A DNA stretch of 64,000 bases from contig CM048755.1 of NCBI GenBank assembly GCA_026315105.1, positions 211,408,333 through 211,472,332 on the forward strand. The letters run 5' to 3'. The notes below the pieces were generated by a model. That model did not search any database. It was not told the DNA's origin and saw only the letters and a program-made list of their open reading frames with translations. This stretch comes from Locusta migratoria. Its lineage: Eukaryota; Arthropoda; Insecta; Orthoptera; Acrididae. Of this stretch, positions 1 to 11,494 are shown in pieces. The position numbers and the translations under genes were made by a program. The stretch's first letter is position 1. Every line of letters starts with the position of its first letter.

Positions 1-1300
1 ATTCATTTCATTTTTGCAAAAAGATCCCTTTGTCCCTTTCTGAAAAATAATTGTGAAAATGTCCCACGATATGGGACAAATCCCACGGGCTGGCAACACT
101 GAACGCACAGCACGCAGTGTGGCATTCCCGCACTAACCCTATTCATCCCATGTTATTGGAAACGAGAGATCCCACTTTCTACTTCTATACAATGCTTTTA
201 TTTGGGCAGGTCCGGGGCCGCCTAAAATTCAAACTTGCTGTTAGCGTACCGGCTAAAATTCTTAAATCTGAAGGGGGGGGGGGGGGGGAAAGCTGTAAAT
301 TGTCGAATGGATATGGGAAAGAATTGGAAAGTTTTAGGTTCGTTGGAGTTGCGATCATAACCGTCGAACCGTTCAAATTGCACTTTCGCACAATTACAAT
401 GGAATCTGACTGGCACTCAATGTTCGAATTAGCCAATTCCGACTAGTCTGAACCGAGACAGAGGAAATGCTTCTTACCGACTCCAAAGCGTTTAAGAATC
501 TTACTCGAAAGAGCAACATGCTGAACATTTCCATTGCTCAAATCATGAAACACTGCACAAGTTACGTATGTTTTCATGCTTAGCACGACACGTTTTGAGA
601 GCGACTCTCAAGATAAAAATATTTATCGTAAATATTAGGTTTACGTAAGTCCTTTCGCACTGTAGTCAGTTTAAGATTATAAAATAGGGCGTCTTAACAC
701 TGGTAGGAACTAAAATAGAAGCGAATTTTAATGTCTTTGACCAATGCTGCTTCAACCGGCTGGATGTGTACATGTTCAACTACTGCTAAAGCTGCCAGTT
801 TTGCTTCTTCCGGCGGTAAACGCTTGACTCCGTCTTTAAAAGTTCCATTGTCCGAATTTTGAAATGGTTTTCGTGTGATATGTCTGCTTTTAATTCCCGG
901 CAGCAACACGCACGTCTTCTGGAACGCCACTCCTGATTATTTACGATAAGATGTCGTTGTCCAAAGCTGATGGGTGGTATGCTCGTACACTAAACCCTTG
1001 AATACATTTAAACTGAGTTTAGAATCTGTAAATTATAGCTATATTTTTTAGTGTATTCACATGCCTAAATCTTCACTTCCTTCATTTTCTTAAAATGTCC
1101 GTTTGACTCATTTCATGTGGAATGAGCAGAATATCGCCTAAAATTTTTTTCCCAACCAAAGTACTGCTTCTATATGTTATAGTTTGCAATTCTCTGGTAC
1201 ATATTTTAGAGGGAGGGCTCTTATATGTGTACAACGTTGGGTATCACAGAACAAAGCTTTATTAAATAAGTGCCCGAAAACCGAGGTGAAAAAAAATTTT
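1..1300. other. No recognisable gene; anonymous DNA
   Basis: I recognise no domain or element here. There is a run of about 14 G at 275-288 and several short open frames of ordinary length for random sequence. The minus-strand frame at 694-930 has no motif I can place. Confidence 0.4.
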
Positions 1301-1304
1301 GGTG

Positions 1305-1395
1305 GTGGGTCGCAAACCACCGCCGACTTTTATTTACTTCAAAAGTTAATGCGCTATCCACTACGCTCCGGTAGACAGCTAAGTATCCTCCCGCC
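1305..1395 (-). repeat. tRNA-like segment, probable SINE head (degenerate)
   Basis: Read on the minus strand, the segment has a box-A-like GAGCGTAGTGGATAGCGC followed about 30 bases later by a box-B-like GGTTTGCGACC, the spacing of a tRNA promoter. I see no clean acceptor stem, so a functional tRNA is unlikely. A tRNA-derived SINE fragment is the simplest reading. Chance similarity cannot be excluded. Confidence 0.35.
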
Positions 1396-1821
1396 AAACT
1401 CTGTTATTGAAGACAAATGTTAATTGGTAATACGGCACTTCTGGACACCAGACTATAATTAATCGTACTAAGAACGATGTGTTTTTAATAATTTTTCAGT
1501 GCGCTATTACTTTAAAATAATGCCTGAGTTATAAGAAAATCATGAAATACACGTACCAAGATGGCATATGTCAGGGAAAGTTTCCACCCGATCTCGAATC
1601 GTCTGCTTCGTAGCAGTTCGGTAACCTTCGTTAAGATTCATTTGTGGAGCCATAGTAGCTGGTGTGTATGTAAACGCCCCATCTCTTGCACAGTGCAAGG
1701 ACGGGCGTAAATTTTGACGGTTCCAGACTTATACCACAGAGTAACATACAGAGAAGCCCCCCTAAACCTCTGTCCTACACAACCCTCGTAGTTCCGTAAG
1801 ATGCCAGATGTCAGACGGTTC
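1396..1821. other. No recognisable feature
   Basis: I see no coding or repeat signature in this stretch, which leads up to the hAT-like terminus at 1822. Confidence 0.4.
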
Positions 1822-3340
1822 TAGAGATGGGCAAGAAATCACGTACTCGTGAAAAATCACGGTGATTGAAAATTCACTGTTTTCACGGTCGCGGCGATCT
1901 GGAATCTGACAGTGATTTCAGTCACGGTCACTGTTGGGTAGCGACGAGCAGGAATAGCAGCGAACAGCAGTACAAACTACAAAGAGCCATCTGGTGGCCG
2001 AAATGAGTACTAAAAGCAGCAGCGAATAGCACGTGTAGCAGCGAATAGCGGAAAAGCGAATAGGTGAGGGAAGAGAAGCAGCAAAGGCTAAAAGACCCAT
2101 CTGTGGATCGAAATCTGTACTAATATCAATGCAGCAAATAGCGGGTATAGTAGCGAATCACCGATAAGCGAAGAACGGGTATAACAGCGAATCACCGATT
2201 AGCGAATAGCGGGTGTACCGGCTAAAAGCTGATTATGGACAGTGACCAGTTCGCATACACTTGTGCGTTTTTCCTAGAAAATCACCAGGACCCGGCAGGG
2301 AGAGGTTAAAAACTGAAAAACATATCTCGTCAATTTCGCCGTTCGTCGTCTAAAAGTGTATATCTTGTTTCTGCCGAGATGAAGCGATCGAGGACGAGCG
2401 AGATGTCATTTCACCGCTCTTAATAGCGACTATGCGAAATGTAATTTGTGCGGCATACATTTGTCGCATAACCGTGTAACCGAAATATGCGACGACTTCT
2501 TTGAGAGCTATCAAACCTGTGTTGCCAATCGGAGTCAGAGTTGTGCGCTCTCTGCTGCCGTTACCAACGCATGAGCAAGTCGAAAAAATGTCCATAAAAT
2601 CATTCCCCATGGGACTTGCGCTGGAATACTGATATCACATTAATTGCTTCAATTATAGTAAAGATCTCAGCTTCTTATTTCATATGTATGCATAAATTTT
2701 GAGTTAAAAGTGTATGGCACTGGAAATGAAACTGCAGTAAATTTAAGCATCCAGTTAGCTGTGCATGATACATCTTAAAAACATATGGTACCTAACAGTA
2801 AAACTGATACTATATTACTGTAAGTAATTGAAGCGTGTAAAGTAATATAACTATTATAGGCCAGTGTATTTAAATAACATCACACTCTAATAACTGCAGT
2901 ATCAATTACATTAAAGAAACAAGTTATTAAAATTGAGGGCATATATTCATTGACAATGAAATAACACCTACCTTGCAAATAATTTTTACACTTACTAAGA
3001 ATATTTACTATTCTTTCATTGTGTTAATGCGGTTAGAAAGTTTATTGTACAGTTATTTTAAAGTATACTTACTATTGACTTATTTGTTGAGATTTACTTT
3101 TCTCGGTTTACAGCATAACTTTCATAACAACAAAGAGACGATAAATTACTTACTGGCGGATGAAACATTATAACAAAAGTATCTAACTCAATTTTTGTCA
3201 GTTCCATGGTAAATCATACAAGTCGCCGGAATCGCGGCGATTAAATCACGGAATAGCGGAAAGAGCTGAAATCACGGAATAGCGGAAAGAGCTGAAATCA
3301 CGGAATAGCGGAAAGAGCTGAAATCAAGCCAGTTTAAAGG
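1822..3340 (+). mobile_element. Decayed hAT-like DNA transposon with BED-finger remnant
   Basis: The sequence starting at 1822, TAGAGATGGGCAAG, resembles the terminal inverted repeat of many insect hAT elements. It is followed by a subterminal zone (about 1925-2220) crowded with variants of AGCGAATAGCGG. At 2385-2480 the plus strand reads HFTALNSDYAKCNLCG, the start of a BED zinc finger as found at the N terminus of hAT transposases; the rest of the finger is unclear. Related ATAGCGG repeats recur at 3243-3326. No matching right terminus (a CTTGCCCATCTCTA-like end) is visible, so the right border is a guess and the element is probably truncated. The family call rests on the terminus plus the BED motif. 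Confidence 0.45.
3243..3326. repeat. 26-bp direct tandem repeat, about 3 copies
   Basis: The unit AAATCACGGAATAGCGGAAA plus GAGCTG repeats head to tail with no spacer at 3243, 3269 and 3295. It shares the ATAGCGG motif with the subterminal repeats near 2000-2220, so it is probably the right subterminal part of the hAT-like element. Confidence 0.85.
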
Positions 3341-3570
3341 GCTGCTTCTGACCACAGCGCTATCATGGGACATCTTATGGAACTGCTCTGGCCCTCCCTC
3401 CCCACACACCTGAGCGTGTGATCGGGCCCTTACGAAGGTTTCCCGTCTGTTTATATTTGTCTGTGCTTATATGATTGGGGCAATGGTGCGGACTGCCATG
3501 CAATAGGTGTCGTGTAAAGCTGTGGTCTGTGGCAAGCCCTTCGGCATTGGACAAGCCCCCATAATCCCAT
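3341..3570. other. No recognisable feature
   Basis: This is intergenic-looking sequence between the hAT-like remnant and the left end of the next TIR element. Nothing is recognised. Confidence 0.4.
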
Positions 3571-3716
3571 TAGTCCAGGGCCTTTATGCAAAAACAAAGG
3601 GGCGTGAATAGGAAAAAATTAGGGGTGAGATGTAAACTCTTGCAATAGTCAGTTTGATGGCCTAGTTAACATACTAAAAGTCCCCGATGCTCAGGGGCTG
3701 TGGAATCGCGGTTATG
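3571..3716 (+). repeat. Left terminal inverted repeat of the 3.66-kb element
   Basis: This repeat begins TAGTCCAGGGCCTTTATGCA and ends near GGAATCGCGGTTATG. It pairs with 7103-7232 on the opposite strand with several small indels. Confidence 0.75.
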
Positions 3717-4542
3717 GTGGCCTAAACTGTAATCTTAGAACGACTATAAATTCTCACAGGATTGACATAAAAAGGTCCTTTTGCCCCGAATTACAGAGGA
3801 AGACCTGAAAAACGTTTATATAGCAATATCATATGTGTATATAACATTTCTTTTAAGCTATACAAACAAAAACGAAAAATATAATTTTTTCAACTTCTTT
3901 TAGAAGTTTCTCTATTAATAACTGCGTAATTACGCAACAAAATAATTTTTTAAATTAATTACGTAACAAAATCTTAGAAATTTAAAACAATAGTAGTATT
4001 TTTTCTTATCATTCATAAGGGAGTTACCTGAAATTTACTGTAAGGTGTGATTATTCAGTAGTCAGACCACGTTAGGATTGTAAGGAGATATTTCTTAAAG
4101 CCTTGTTCAAGACTTGCAAATACAGGTGAATATTCTCACGACATAGTGAAACGACTGTTTCTATAAACATTTATTTTTATAAAAATAAATAATATATACC
4201 TAAATATACAAAGTGCTGATTTGTATTACAAATTTACATGAATGATACAGATTCATTCATTAATATGTACATATGTGTTTATATTTACCGGCTTTATTGC
4301 CTGGTTAAAGGTGAGATGTAAATTATTTTGTCAAAAAGGAACCATTACTAGCAATATTATTTTTTCACTGAATCAACTAATCAGGGTGCACTCTGACCAG
4401 CAATAATTAACACATATGATCAAAAAATGAACAGATTGCACTCTGAAAGCCAAATTCAGAGTACCACACACAAATAAAATTGTTGAAATATAAGTAGTTG
4501 AATGTCTTCATAAATTTGCTGTTAAAAAATATGAATCACATC

Positions 4543-6640
4543 TTAAACATCTGAATCATCTTTCTCATCACACTCCTGCACAGAAGGTTCATCATCATCC
4601 TCATCAAAATCAAGAATATTTGAGTTGTTGCACCCACTGCCATTGCAATATGCACACAAAGCAGAACACTGTAAACCAACACTGCAACGACGACAATTTC
4701 GTTCAAATCCAGATTCACACTCGCAAGATGTCAACTTTCAGATGAAGTCGGGGGCAGGAGGTTCTTGAGTTAAAACTGGCTGAAGAGGACTATTTTTAGA
4801 GACCCGTCCCCATGAAGTGGGTAGCAACTCATTTCTCCTCCACTGCTGCACCTGAAGATAAATACGTTTTGAATGCTCTCTTGTTGCCACAGATGTTGGA
4901 TGAAGTCGAGCAAAATCTATCTGAAAGGTGATTGGACGCGTTGCCACACCTTTTAGAAAACGCCGATATCTAAGACTATTTAATGACATTGTTCCTTTAG
5001 GTGCACCATACAATGCTAAAAGGATCTGCCCTCCTGCTCCAGTTACTTCTTGAGCATTTGTGTTGTTATTATTGAAAATAGAAGTAATTTTCCGTAGATT
5101 AGGCTGTGTTTGGAGGAGTTTGAATTTTGTTTTCTTTCCTTGGCCAAACAAGGACGATTAATGTCACATCCGGATACAGCATGCAAAAATAACATACCTT
5201 GACATAAATCTAAAGTGCTTCTTGGAGGGATGTAATATAAGTACATGAAGGGCCTTTTCCCCACAAACGGCTTCTGAAAGTAAATGGGTATGTTACCAGG
5301 AGCAAGAACATGTAAATCGACATCTGTACCAACCACCATAGTTGCCTTCTCATTTGTCATCTCCAGTGCTGTTCCAACAATCAGTTTACCAGCATCAGCC
5401 TGTGATTGCCACATCAAAATATTACCAAAATTCCAGATGACTTCTTAAACCAACAATAAATCTTACCTTATTTCCAGAATTGTTCAGAAATTTTTCTTCG
5501 CACACTGTGCCTGACGTCTGTGCTCTTTGCTATTTGTACTGGGCGTGGAATGACCATCAAAAATGACAATGCAGTTATTACCAAAATGTTTCCTCACATA
5601 ATTTACGTACAGTCCATACAATACTTTGTAAGACGAACACTGTGACCAAACAACTCTTCACAATAAATATCTACCATCTACAACATAGGCAGAATCTTGA
5701 GGTGGTGAGAGATGCTCGTCACTTGATATACTATTATCTATATATCATACAAAATTGGGTTTTGTTGTTTTCTCGAGTAATAATTATCAAACAAGAATAA
5801 GGGATGAGTTATCAGTTCATGGTTTAAGCATTTCTGGAGGCCCTTATTAGTTTTCGCAACACAACTTACTGTGAAGAATAGCTACATGGTGTAACAATAA
5901 CATCACTGATCTTGGCAGAGCTAGTCATGTGTGCTAATGTCTACACCTTGTCACTTCGATGTAAATGAACATCCGTTAATGTTTTCCATACAATTCGTCC
6001 AACTGCAGCTATTCTGACATTAACTGCATCATCACAGTTAATAGCTTCACTTGCTATAATATCACTTGACAATGATATGAGGTCAGAACAATTTGTGAGA
6101 GAATAATGTGAGGCGAACCATGCCACCACTTTCGAAGAATCGTTATCACATGCTTGTGATTTCCTTAGCTGAACTTTTGGCCAGAGGAGGTTACTTCTAT
6201 ACCACAAAATTTCTCCAAGTGCTGAATGAGCTCTGAACATGCATAAATCCCCTGCACCCATCGATTTAGGGTACTACTTGTTATCCCACATCCATATGTC
6301 AGGCAACCAGATGATTTGAACATCTCATCAATACTTGTTCTATCATCATGTCACTCCAATTACCATCCCACATTTTGTTGGTACGGCCAATCGCAAATTG
6401 TCCTGTGGTGACAAACATTTGGAACTCTTGTGGTGCCAGGCTGCCTTTAAGTGTTGACATCTCTTCTATGTACAAATGCGTGCACTTTTGCATATGCAAG
6501 GTGGCCAGCTGCATGGAAAAAAGGAATCATATTTTTCACAATTTCTACATGCAATCCCCAATCACCTGTGCACTCAGCATGGACAAAAAGCATTATTATG
6601 CTAAATTTTTCATAGTATGGTGCACACACAATTAGGCACT
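4543..6640 (-). pseudogene. Uncharacterised GCD/CXC family protein, broken copy
   Basis: Reading the minus strand from about 6640 to 4543, these blocks appear in order: FHAAGHLAYAK, then after a frameshift WDGNWSDMMIEQVLMR, an INCD block (5941-6261), VDGRYLL, IVIFDGHSTPSTNSKEHRRQ (near 5540), a PIN-nuclease-like MVVGTDVDLHVL, LHAVSGCD (near 5190), ILLALYGAP, PPTSVA..EHS..YLQVQQW, and a cysteine cluster C-x-C...C-x2-C...C-x3-C-x2-C with an acidic tail. This order matches a family I remember as multi-copy and uncharacterised in arthropods, molluscs and cnidarians. The copy has several frameshifts and an in-frame TGA at 4738-4740 just before the cysteine cluster, so it is dead as it stands. The biochemical function is unknown; the PIN-like reading is a tentative inference. 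Confidence 0.7.
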
Positions 6641-7102
6641 CAACTTGCTACACACTCACATTATGGCACTATTCTAAAAAGCGGAAGCAGCTCTTCAGAA
6701 AGTGTGGGAAAACAGCATTGCAGAACATGAGTCTTGACTAGTGAACACTTACACCTTTAGGTAAATCAATTCAGATACGGTAACTTCCTTATTATTAATG
6801 GTAGGAAAAACATATTGTTAAAATTTTAAAGCTCTAAGAATGCACTACAAGATTAATGGAAAGAAATTGTCAATTTGTTCTGTAATTAAGCAGTTATTCA
6901 CAGAGAAACTCTAAAAAATGATATTTTCTCCATTTAGATTAATATAACTTGGAAGGAATACGTAATATACTGCTACATAATAATTTTTCACTGTTTCCTC
7001 TGTAATTTGGTGCAAAAATGACATTTTTATATTGATTCTGTAGGAATTTATAACCGTTCAAAAATTACAGCCTAAATATTTAGGTCGGCCACATTGATGA
7101 TG

Positions 7103-7232
7103 TCATAACCGTGATTCCACAGCCCGGAGCTTTGGGGGACTTTTAGTATGTTAACTAGGTCATCAGACTATTGCAAAAGGTTTGATCTCTTCCTAAAGTT
7201 TTTCCTATTCACTGCATAAAGGTCCTGGACTA
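7103..7232 (-). repeat. Right terminal inverted repeat of the 3.66-kb element
   Basis: This is the reverse-complement partner of 3571-3716. It ends GGTCCTGGACTA at 7232. Confidence 0.75.
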
Positions 7233-8284
7233 TGTAAGCGGCAGGCTGCAAACAGCGGGTAAACTGAAGAGTGCTTCAGCGGCCATTATGGTGGCAAACT
7301 TCTGTAAGACCCTTTTGAGTGTGTATATTCATTAGAGTTAAGTCGCGAAAACCACGTCTCATTTAAATGTATAACTATAAAACTGCTTCAGACTCTTTGA
7401 ATATACAGTAACTATTGGTTATGTGTAAATTTATTACACATATGGTGTAGAAATCGGCCAACAGTGTTTCTTCTTCCTAATGAAACCAAATTATAACATT
7501 TAGCTTTTTAGCGTTCTAAGTCATATGAACGGAATTTGTCGTCAGGTACGATTTTTTTTTGGCACTTCCTCAGTATACTCTGATGGTGAAGCTTTTGTAC
7601 AAACAATTTCCGAAGAGTTTCACAACACTTTACGTCTTTGCTTGAGTGCCTGCTGTATTCTCGAATATTTAGATATTTTGTACCATCAAAAAATAAAACA
7701 GGGCTGACTAAAACATTAAAAATCGACTGTGAAAATAAAATATCCCTTCAGATACATAACTGTAAAGTAGTGTCTTACCTTGTGAATACCGAAACCAGCC
7801 CCTACCAAATTCTTTTAAGAACACGAAGTATGGCCATATCTTCTTCTTAACTAAGTACATAACATTAGCACTAGGGTATCTGGCATGAATATTAGCACTT
7901 TTAATGCTGTAAGCCAAATACTTCACAGTAGTGTGAACTCCTCAAAAGCCAGCCAATATTGTCAGTACTCAACTTCACAATAAGCATCCCCTGTGGCTGT
8001 GTCATTCATATATGGAACTATACACAGTTCTGCAAACCCTTTTTAGTTATTATACCTATATGCAAGGCAGATGACCTTTAAATTCTGTTACAAGTTGCTA
8101 ATATGAATTTCATAAACAAAAATTCGAGCTGCAGTGAGGCAACTAATCTCGTGCCCCCAATAGTTATTTTACAGAACTATAAGAAGAAACTTTTTTAACT
8201 GCCTGTTCACCAGTATTGCCTAAAGTATCTCATTTTTAAGAGCTAAAAGTATTTTTTTCTTTATTATTTTACGCTGAACATTTT
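7233..8284. other. No recognisable gene
   Basis: This is AT-rich sequence with short open frames only, and no domain or repeat family is recognised. Confidence 0.4.
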
Positions 8285-10560
8285 ACTTGTCATTAGGCTG
8301 GCAGCAACATCGAGTGCTGCTCTTCAGCCGAGAGAATGTAAAATACATGAACATGAATAATTAAAACATGAAACTGAGTCAAAACAACAGAAATGAAAAT
8401 AGACAAGAGGATAAAAATCAGATAAATGACAGTTGTGACAGATGAATAAATCATACAGTCAGTTAAAATAATGACCCACAGTGACGTTAGTAAAACATGA
8501 ATTATGACATCAAAACGCAGACAGGACAAAGAGTACTCGGAGACACTGTTAAAAACGTAGCAAATGCGACACTCGCCTGGAAGCGATGGACGCAGATAAA
8601 AACACACACTGATGCACTTTATACACAACACTGGATGAAGCACTGTTAAAACTGATGGCGCAGGACCCCGAAGGATAGGTAGGGGGGCAGCAGGAAGTGT
8701 GGGGGAGGAGAGGGCGGAGAGGTGGTGTAGGGACCCCAGGGCAGGAAGAGGAAGAACCAGGCGGGGGGGGGGGGCCTTCAACCATGAGAGTGGATCAGGG
8801 TCGGTAGGACAGGTATATAGAAGAACGGAGGGCGTCATCTGGGAGGGGGAGGTGGTGGAAGTTACCCTGGGAAAGGATGTGGAGTGTGTGGAGGTGAAGG
8901 GAGGGAGGGATGCAGAGGGCTGGGATTGGTGAGGATGGGGTATACCAGGCGGTTACAGGAGTCCGTCTTGTGGTTGGTGTAAAGGATCCATATGTGTTCG
9001 AGGTATTGGAGGATGGGGAAATGGGATAAAGTCATACAGGATCCACGTGGGGGAGGGGAGCCAGATACTGCAGGCGAGGTGGAGGGAGTGGCATTCCAGG
9101 ATTTGCAGAATTTTATAGTAGGATGGGCAAGCAGAAATACAGGTGGGATGAAAGCTGCAGAGGAGGGGACGCATGAGGGAGCGGTAGGTGTATAGGATGG
9201 TGGAGGGGCTGAGACTCCACGTCGGGCCGGTAAGGAGTTTGAGGAGATTGAGGCAGGAGATGGCTTTCTGGTGGACGATGCAGCAGAGGTGTGAGGTCCA
9301 GGAGAGGGAGCAATCAAGGGTTAGGCCGAGGCATTTGAGAGTGGGAGGGTGGCAGATGAGACAGTTGTGGAGGGTACATTAGAAGTCAGGGAGACAGAAG
9401 GAAGGGGTGGTACGACCTATGATCCATGATTGCTTGGAATTTTTTGGGGTTGACGGAAAGGAGCCACCAGTTAAAACATGAGGCAAATCGGTGAGGTGGC
9501 ATTGGAGCAAAAACTGGGAATGGGCAAGGGAGGGGGCAAGGGCTAGGAAGGCGGTGTCATCAGCATATTGTAGGAAATAGACAGGAGGTTGGGGTTGTGG
9601 CATATTAGTGGAGTAGATGAGATAAAGGAGAGGAGAAAAGATGGAGCCTTGAGGCACCCCGGTGGATGGGTAGAACAAGTGGGAGTTGGAGTTGCAGACA
9701 GTGACATAGGAGGGGCGGCGGGTGAGTAAGGATGCAATGAGGCGGACATAATTAATAGGAAGGGCATAGAACTGGAGCTTGAAAAGGAGACCAGAATGCC
9801 ATGCACGGTCCTAGGCTTTTACTATGTCAAGGGATACAAAGATAGTGACAGGAGTTAAGGTGGATGAAGAGGTGGATGAGGCAAAGGAGCTGGTCGTCAG
9901 CAGAGGAGGGTCGGAACCTGCATTGGGAGAGGGGGAGGAACTGGTGGCGGTGAAGGTGCTGATGGATACGTCGGGAGGTGAGACTGATGGGATGATAGGA
10001 TGAGGTCTGGGATGGGGGCTTGCCAGGTTTGGGGAACATGAGAATACATGAGGTCTTCCACAGGTCGGTGTAAAAATTGGTGAAAAGAACGACATTGTAA
10101 AGGGATGTTGGCAGGTCAGCTGGTCGTGACCAGGGACGGTGTAGAGTTTGATGCATGGGCCACATCAGCAACGGCGGCCCGGTGGAGGAAGGAAGACGCG
10201 TGGTCAATGTCAGCGGGGGTGTTGAGGGGGAAGGGGGTGGCTTGCGACTGAGGTGTCTATAGAGCAATGGTAGGCACCCCAGTTGGCACAGAATTAATCA
10301 TGGACAAGATTGGGAGGGGGCCAAGGATGAGGAGAGCGTGCAGGGCGGGGGTGGTAGTCAAGGGTGAGTAAGACAGGGACATGGTCACTGCCTATAAGGT
10401 TAAGGACTTCTGCCGTGACGGGCCCAAGGAGGTTGGGAGACACCAGTACGACATCGGGTGTGGTGTTTCTTTTGGGGCGGGTGGGTTGAGGAAGGGGCAG
10501 GATGTCGCCCTGTAGCAAGGTGGTGGCGAACTACAAGTATTGTAAAAACCTGTTATTTAT
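8285..10560 (-). mobile_element. Non-LTR retrotransposon (LINE), decayed EN-RT copy
   Basis: On the minus strand an endonuclease C-terminus (IGSDHVPVLLTL, 10294-10518) precedes reverse-transcriptase blocks: LMFPKPGKPPSQTSSYHPIS (9827-10267), FRPSSADDQL, GVPQGSIFSPLL, and the catalytic core LQYADDTAFLA (9379-9678). The blocks lie in different frames, so the copy carries frameshifts. The plus strand of 8650-9300 is very rich in G and A, which makes long spurious frames on both strands. The 3' region runs to about 8285 and lacks an obvious tail. Apurinic-type EN plus RT places it among jockey/I/R1-like LINEs; the clade is not resolved. Confidence 0.7.
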
Positions 10561-10773
10561 TTCATTCAGTCCTATGCTGTCTTGACTAGCACCCCCATTA
10601 AACAATAGTAACTATCTCTGAATACAAGTTAGGGCTACTTTTATATTCCTGAGAAATATAAATGGGAAAACAGTATACTGCAATCGTCAAACTATACAGA
10701 TGTGACAACCAACTGAATATCTATACCACAATAGCTATATACTACACGATTTATCTGCTAACAACACTCGTAT
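10561..10773. other. Short anonymous stretch
   Basis: This is AT-rich sequence between two LINE remnants with no recognised feature. Confidence 0.4.
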
Positions 10774-11480
10774 TTATCTGATGCCTGCCATTATGGCGGC
10801 CGGCCGAAGGTTCAAATAATCGCACGACAGCAGTGCCGTTATTACCGGCTCAACTATATAGGTCAGTAGGGGCGGCAAAATTTGAATAGCCTGCTGGCAG
10901 CAAATGTGAAAATCCGCCACTGAGTGAAGTTCTCTTTGCTTTCTTAGCAGTTTTCTAATTCGGATGTTGAACCCTGGTGGATCTTCCCCATCTCTCATAA
11001 TTTTATTTGGCACATACTCGTCTAACACACGTAATTTGATGCACTTTAATTTAATTCACATTTGCAGAACACTATCGGCAGTAAAGATGAAACTATTGTT
11101 GAGCAGCCAAATACTCTGAAATCTGCCCCTTTTTGCTTTTGCTAAATAAGATCTTCCAACCTTTCTTGATATTTCTATTTACAGCTGTATTCATTGATAA
11201 TGTAATGCTCTTATGATCACCAAGTCCCTGATGTACGCTAACTTAATCAAAAAGTTTGGGTATATTTGTCATCAGCAGATCAAACACGTTACCTGCATGA
11301 GTCAGCTTTCTATTTAACTTTTCAAGGTAAATTTTGGATACAGCACTTGGAACAATACTGCAGTTTTTTGTGCTGCAACCTGTCTTAAACACGTTTGTCT
11401 CCCAGTCTATATTCAATAAGTTAAAATTGCCTAGAACTATGACATGACTAGGAAACCTACAGGAAGTATTTTCCAAGTTT
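10774..11480 (-). mobile_element. CR1-like LINE fragment (EN to RT linker)
   Basis: The minus strand encodes SRFPSHVIVLGNFNLLNIDW (endonuclease core, 11243-11476) and then EYVPNKIMRDG...IRKLLRKQREL (10774-11028). The same two blocks occur in the larger CR1-like LINE at 29200-29970, where the first reads RFPDHVIVLGGDFNLPNIDW. The fragment has stops and frameshifts and lacks both ends. Confidence 0.7.
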
Positions 11481-11494
11481 TCCCTTAGACAGGC

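Larger units (their letters stand above)
3571..7232 (-). mobile_element. 3.66-kb TIR element carrying a broken GCD/CXC-family gene
   Basis: The left end (3571-3716) and the reverse complement of the right end (7103-7232) match over about 130-145 bp. Both begin TAGTCCAGG and share CCTAGTTAACATACTAAAAG and GGGCTGTGGAATC blocks. They bracket a single minus-strand reading direction that matches, segment by segment, a multi-copy invertebrate protein family. I see no obvious TSD at the borders. The TIRs and a single cargo gene suggest a DNA transposon. The superfamily is not assignable from this sequence, and the TIRs may define a derivative rather than the original element. Confidence 0.7.

Noticed and set aside
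117..446. 109-residue frame at the window start
   Set aside because: It spans a poly-G run, has no recognised motif and no splice support.
3243..3326. Possible CRISPR-like repeat
   Set aside because: Units are directly adjacent with no spacers, and the sequence is eukaryotic.
8549..9317. Several long frames on both strands
   Set aside because: The region is strongly purine-biased (G/A on plus), which removes stops; only the RT-bearing minus-strand blocks farther upstream are supported.
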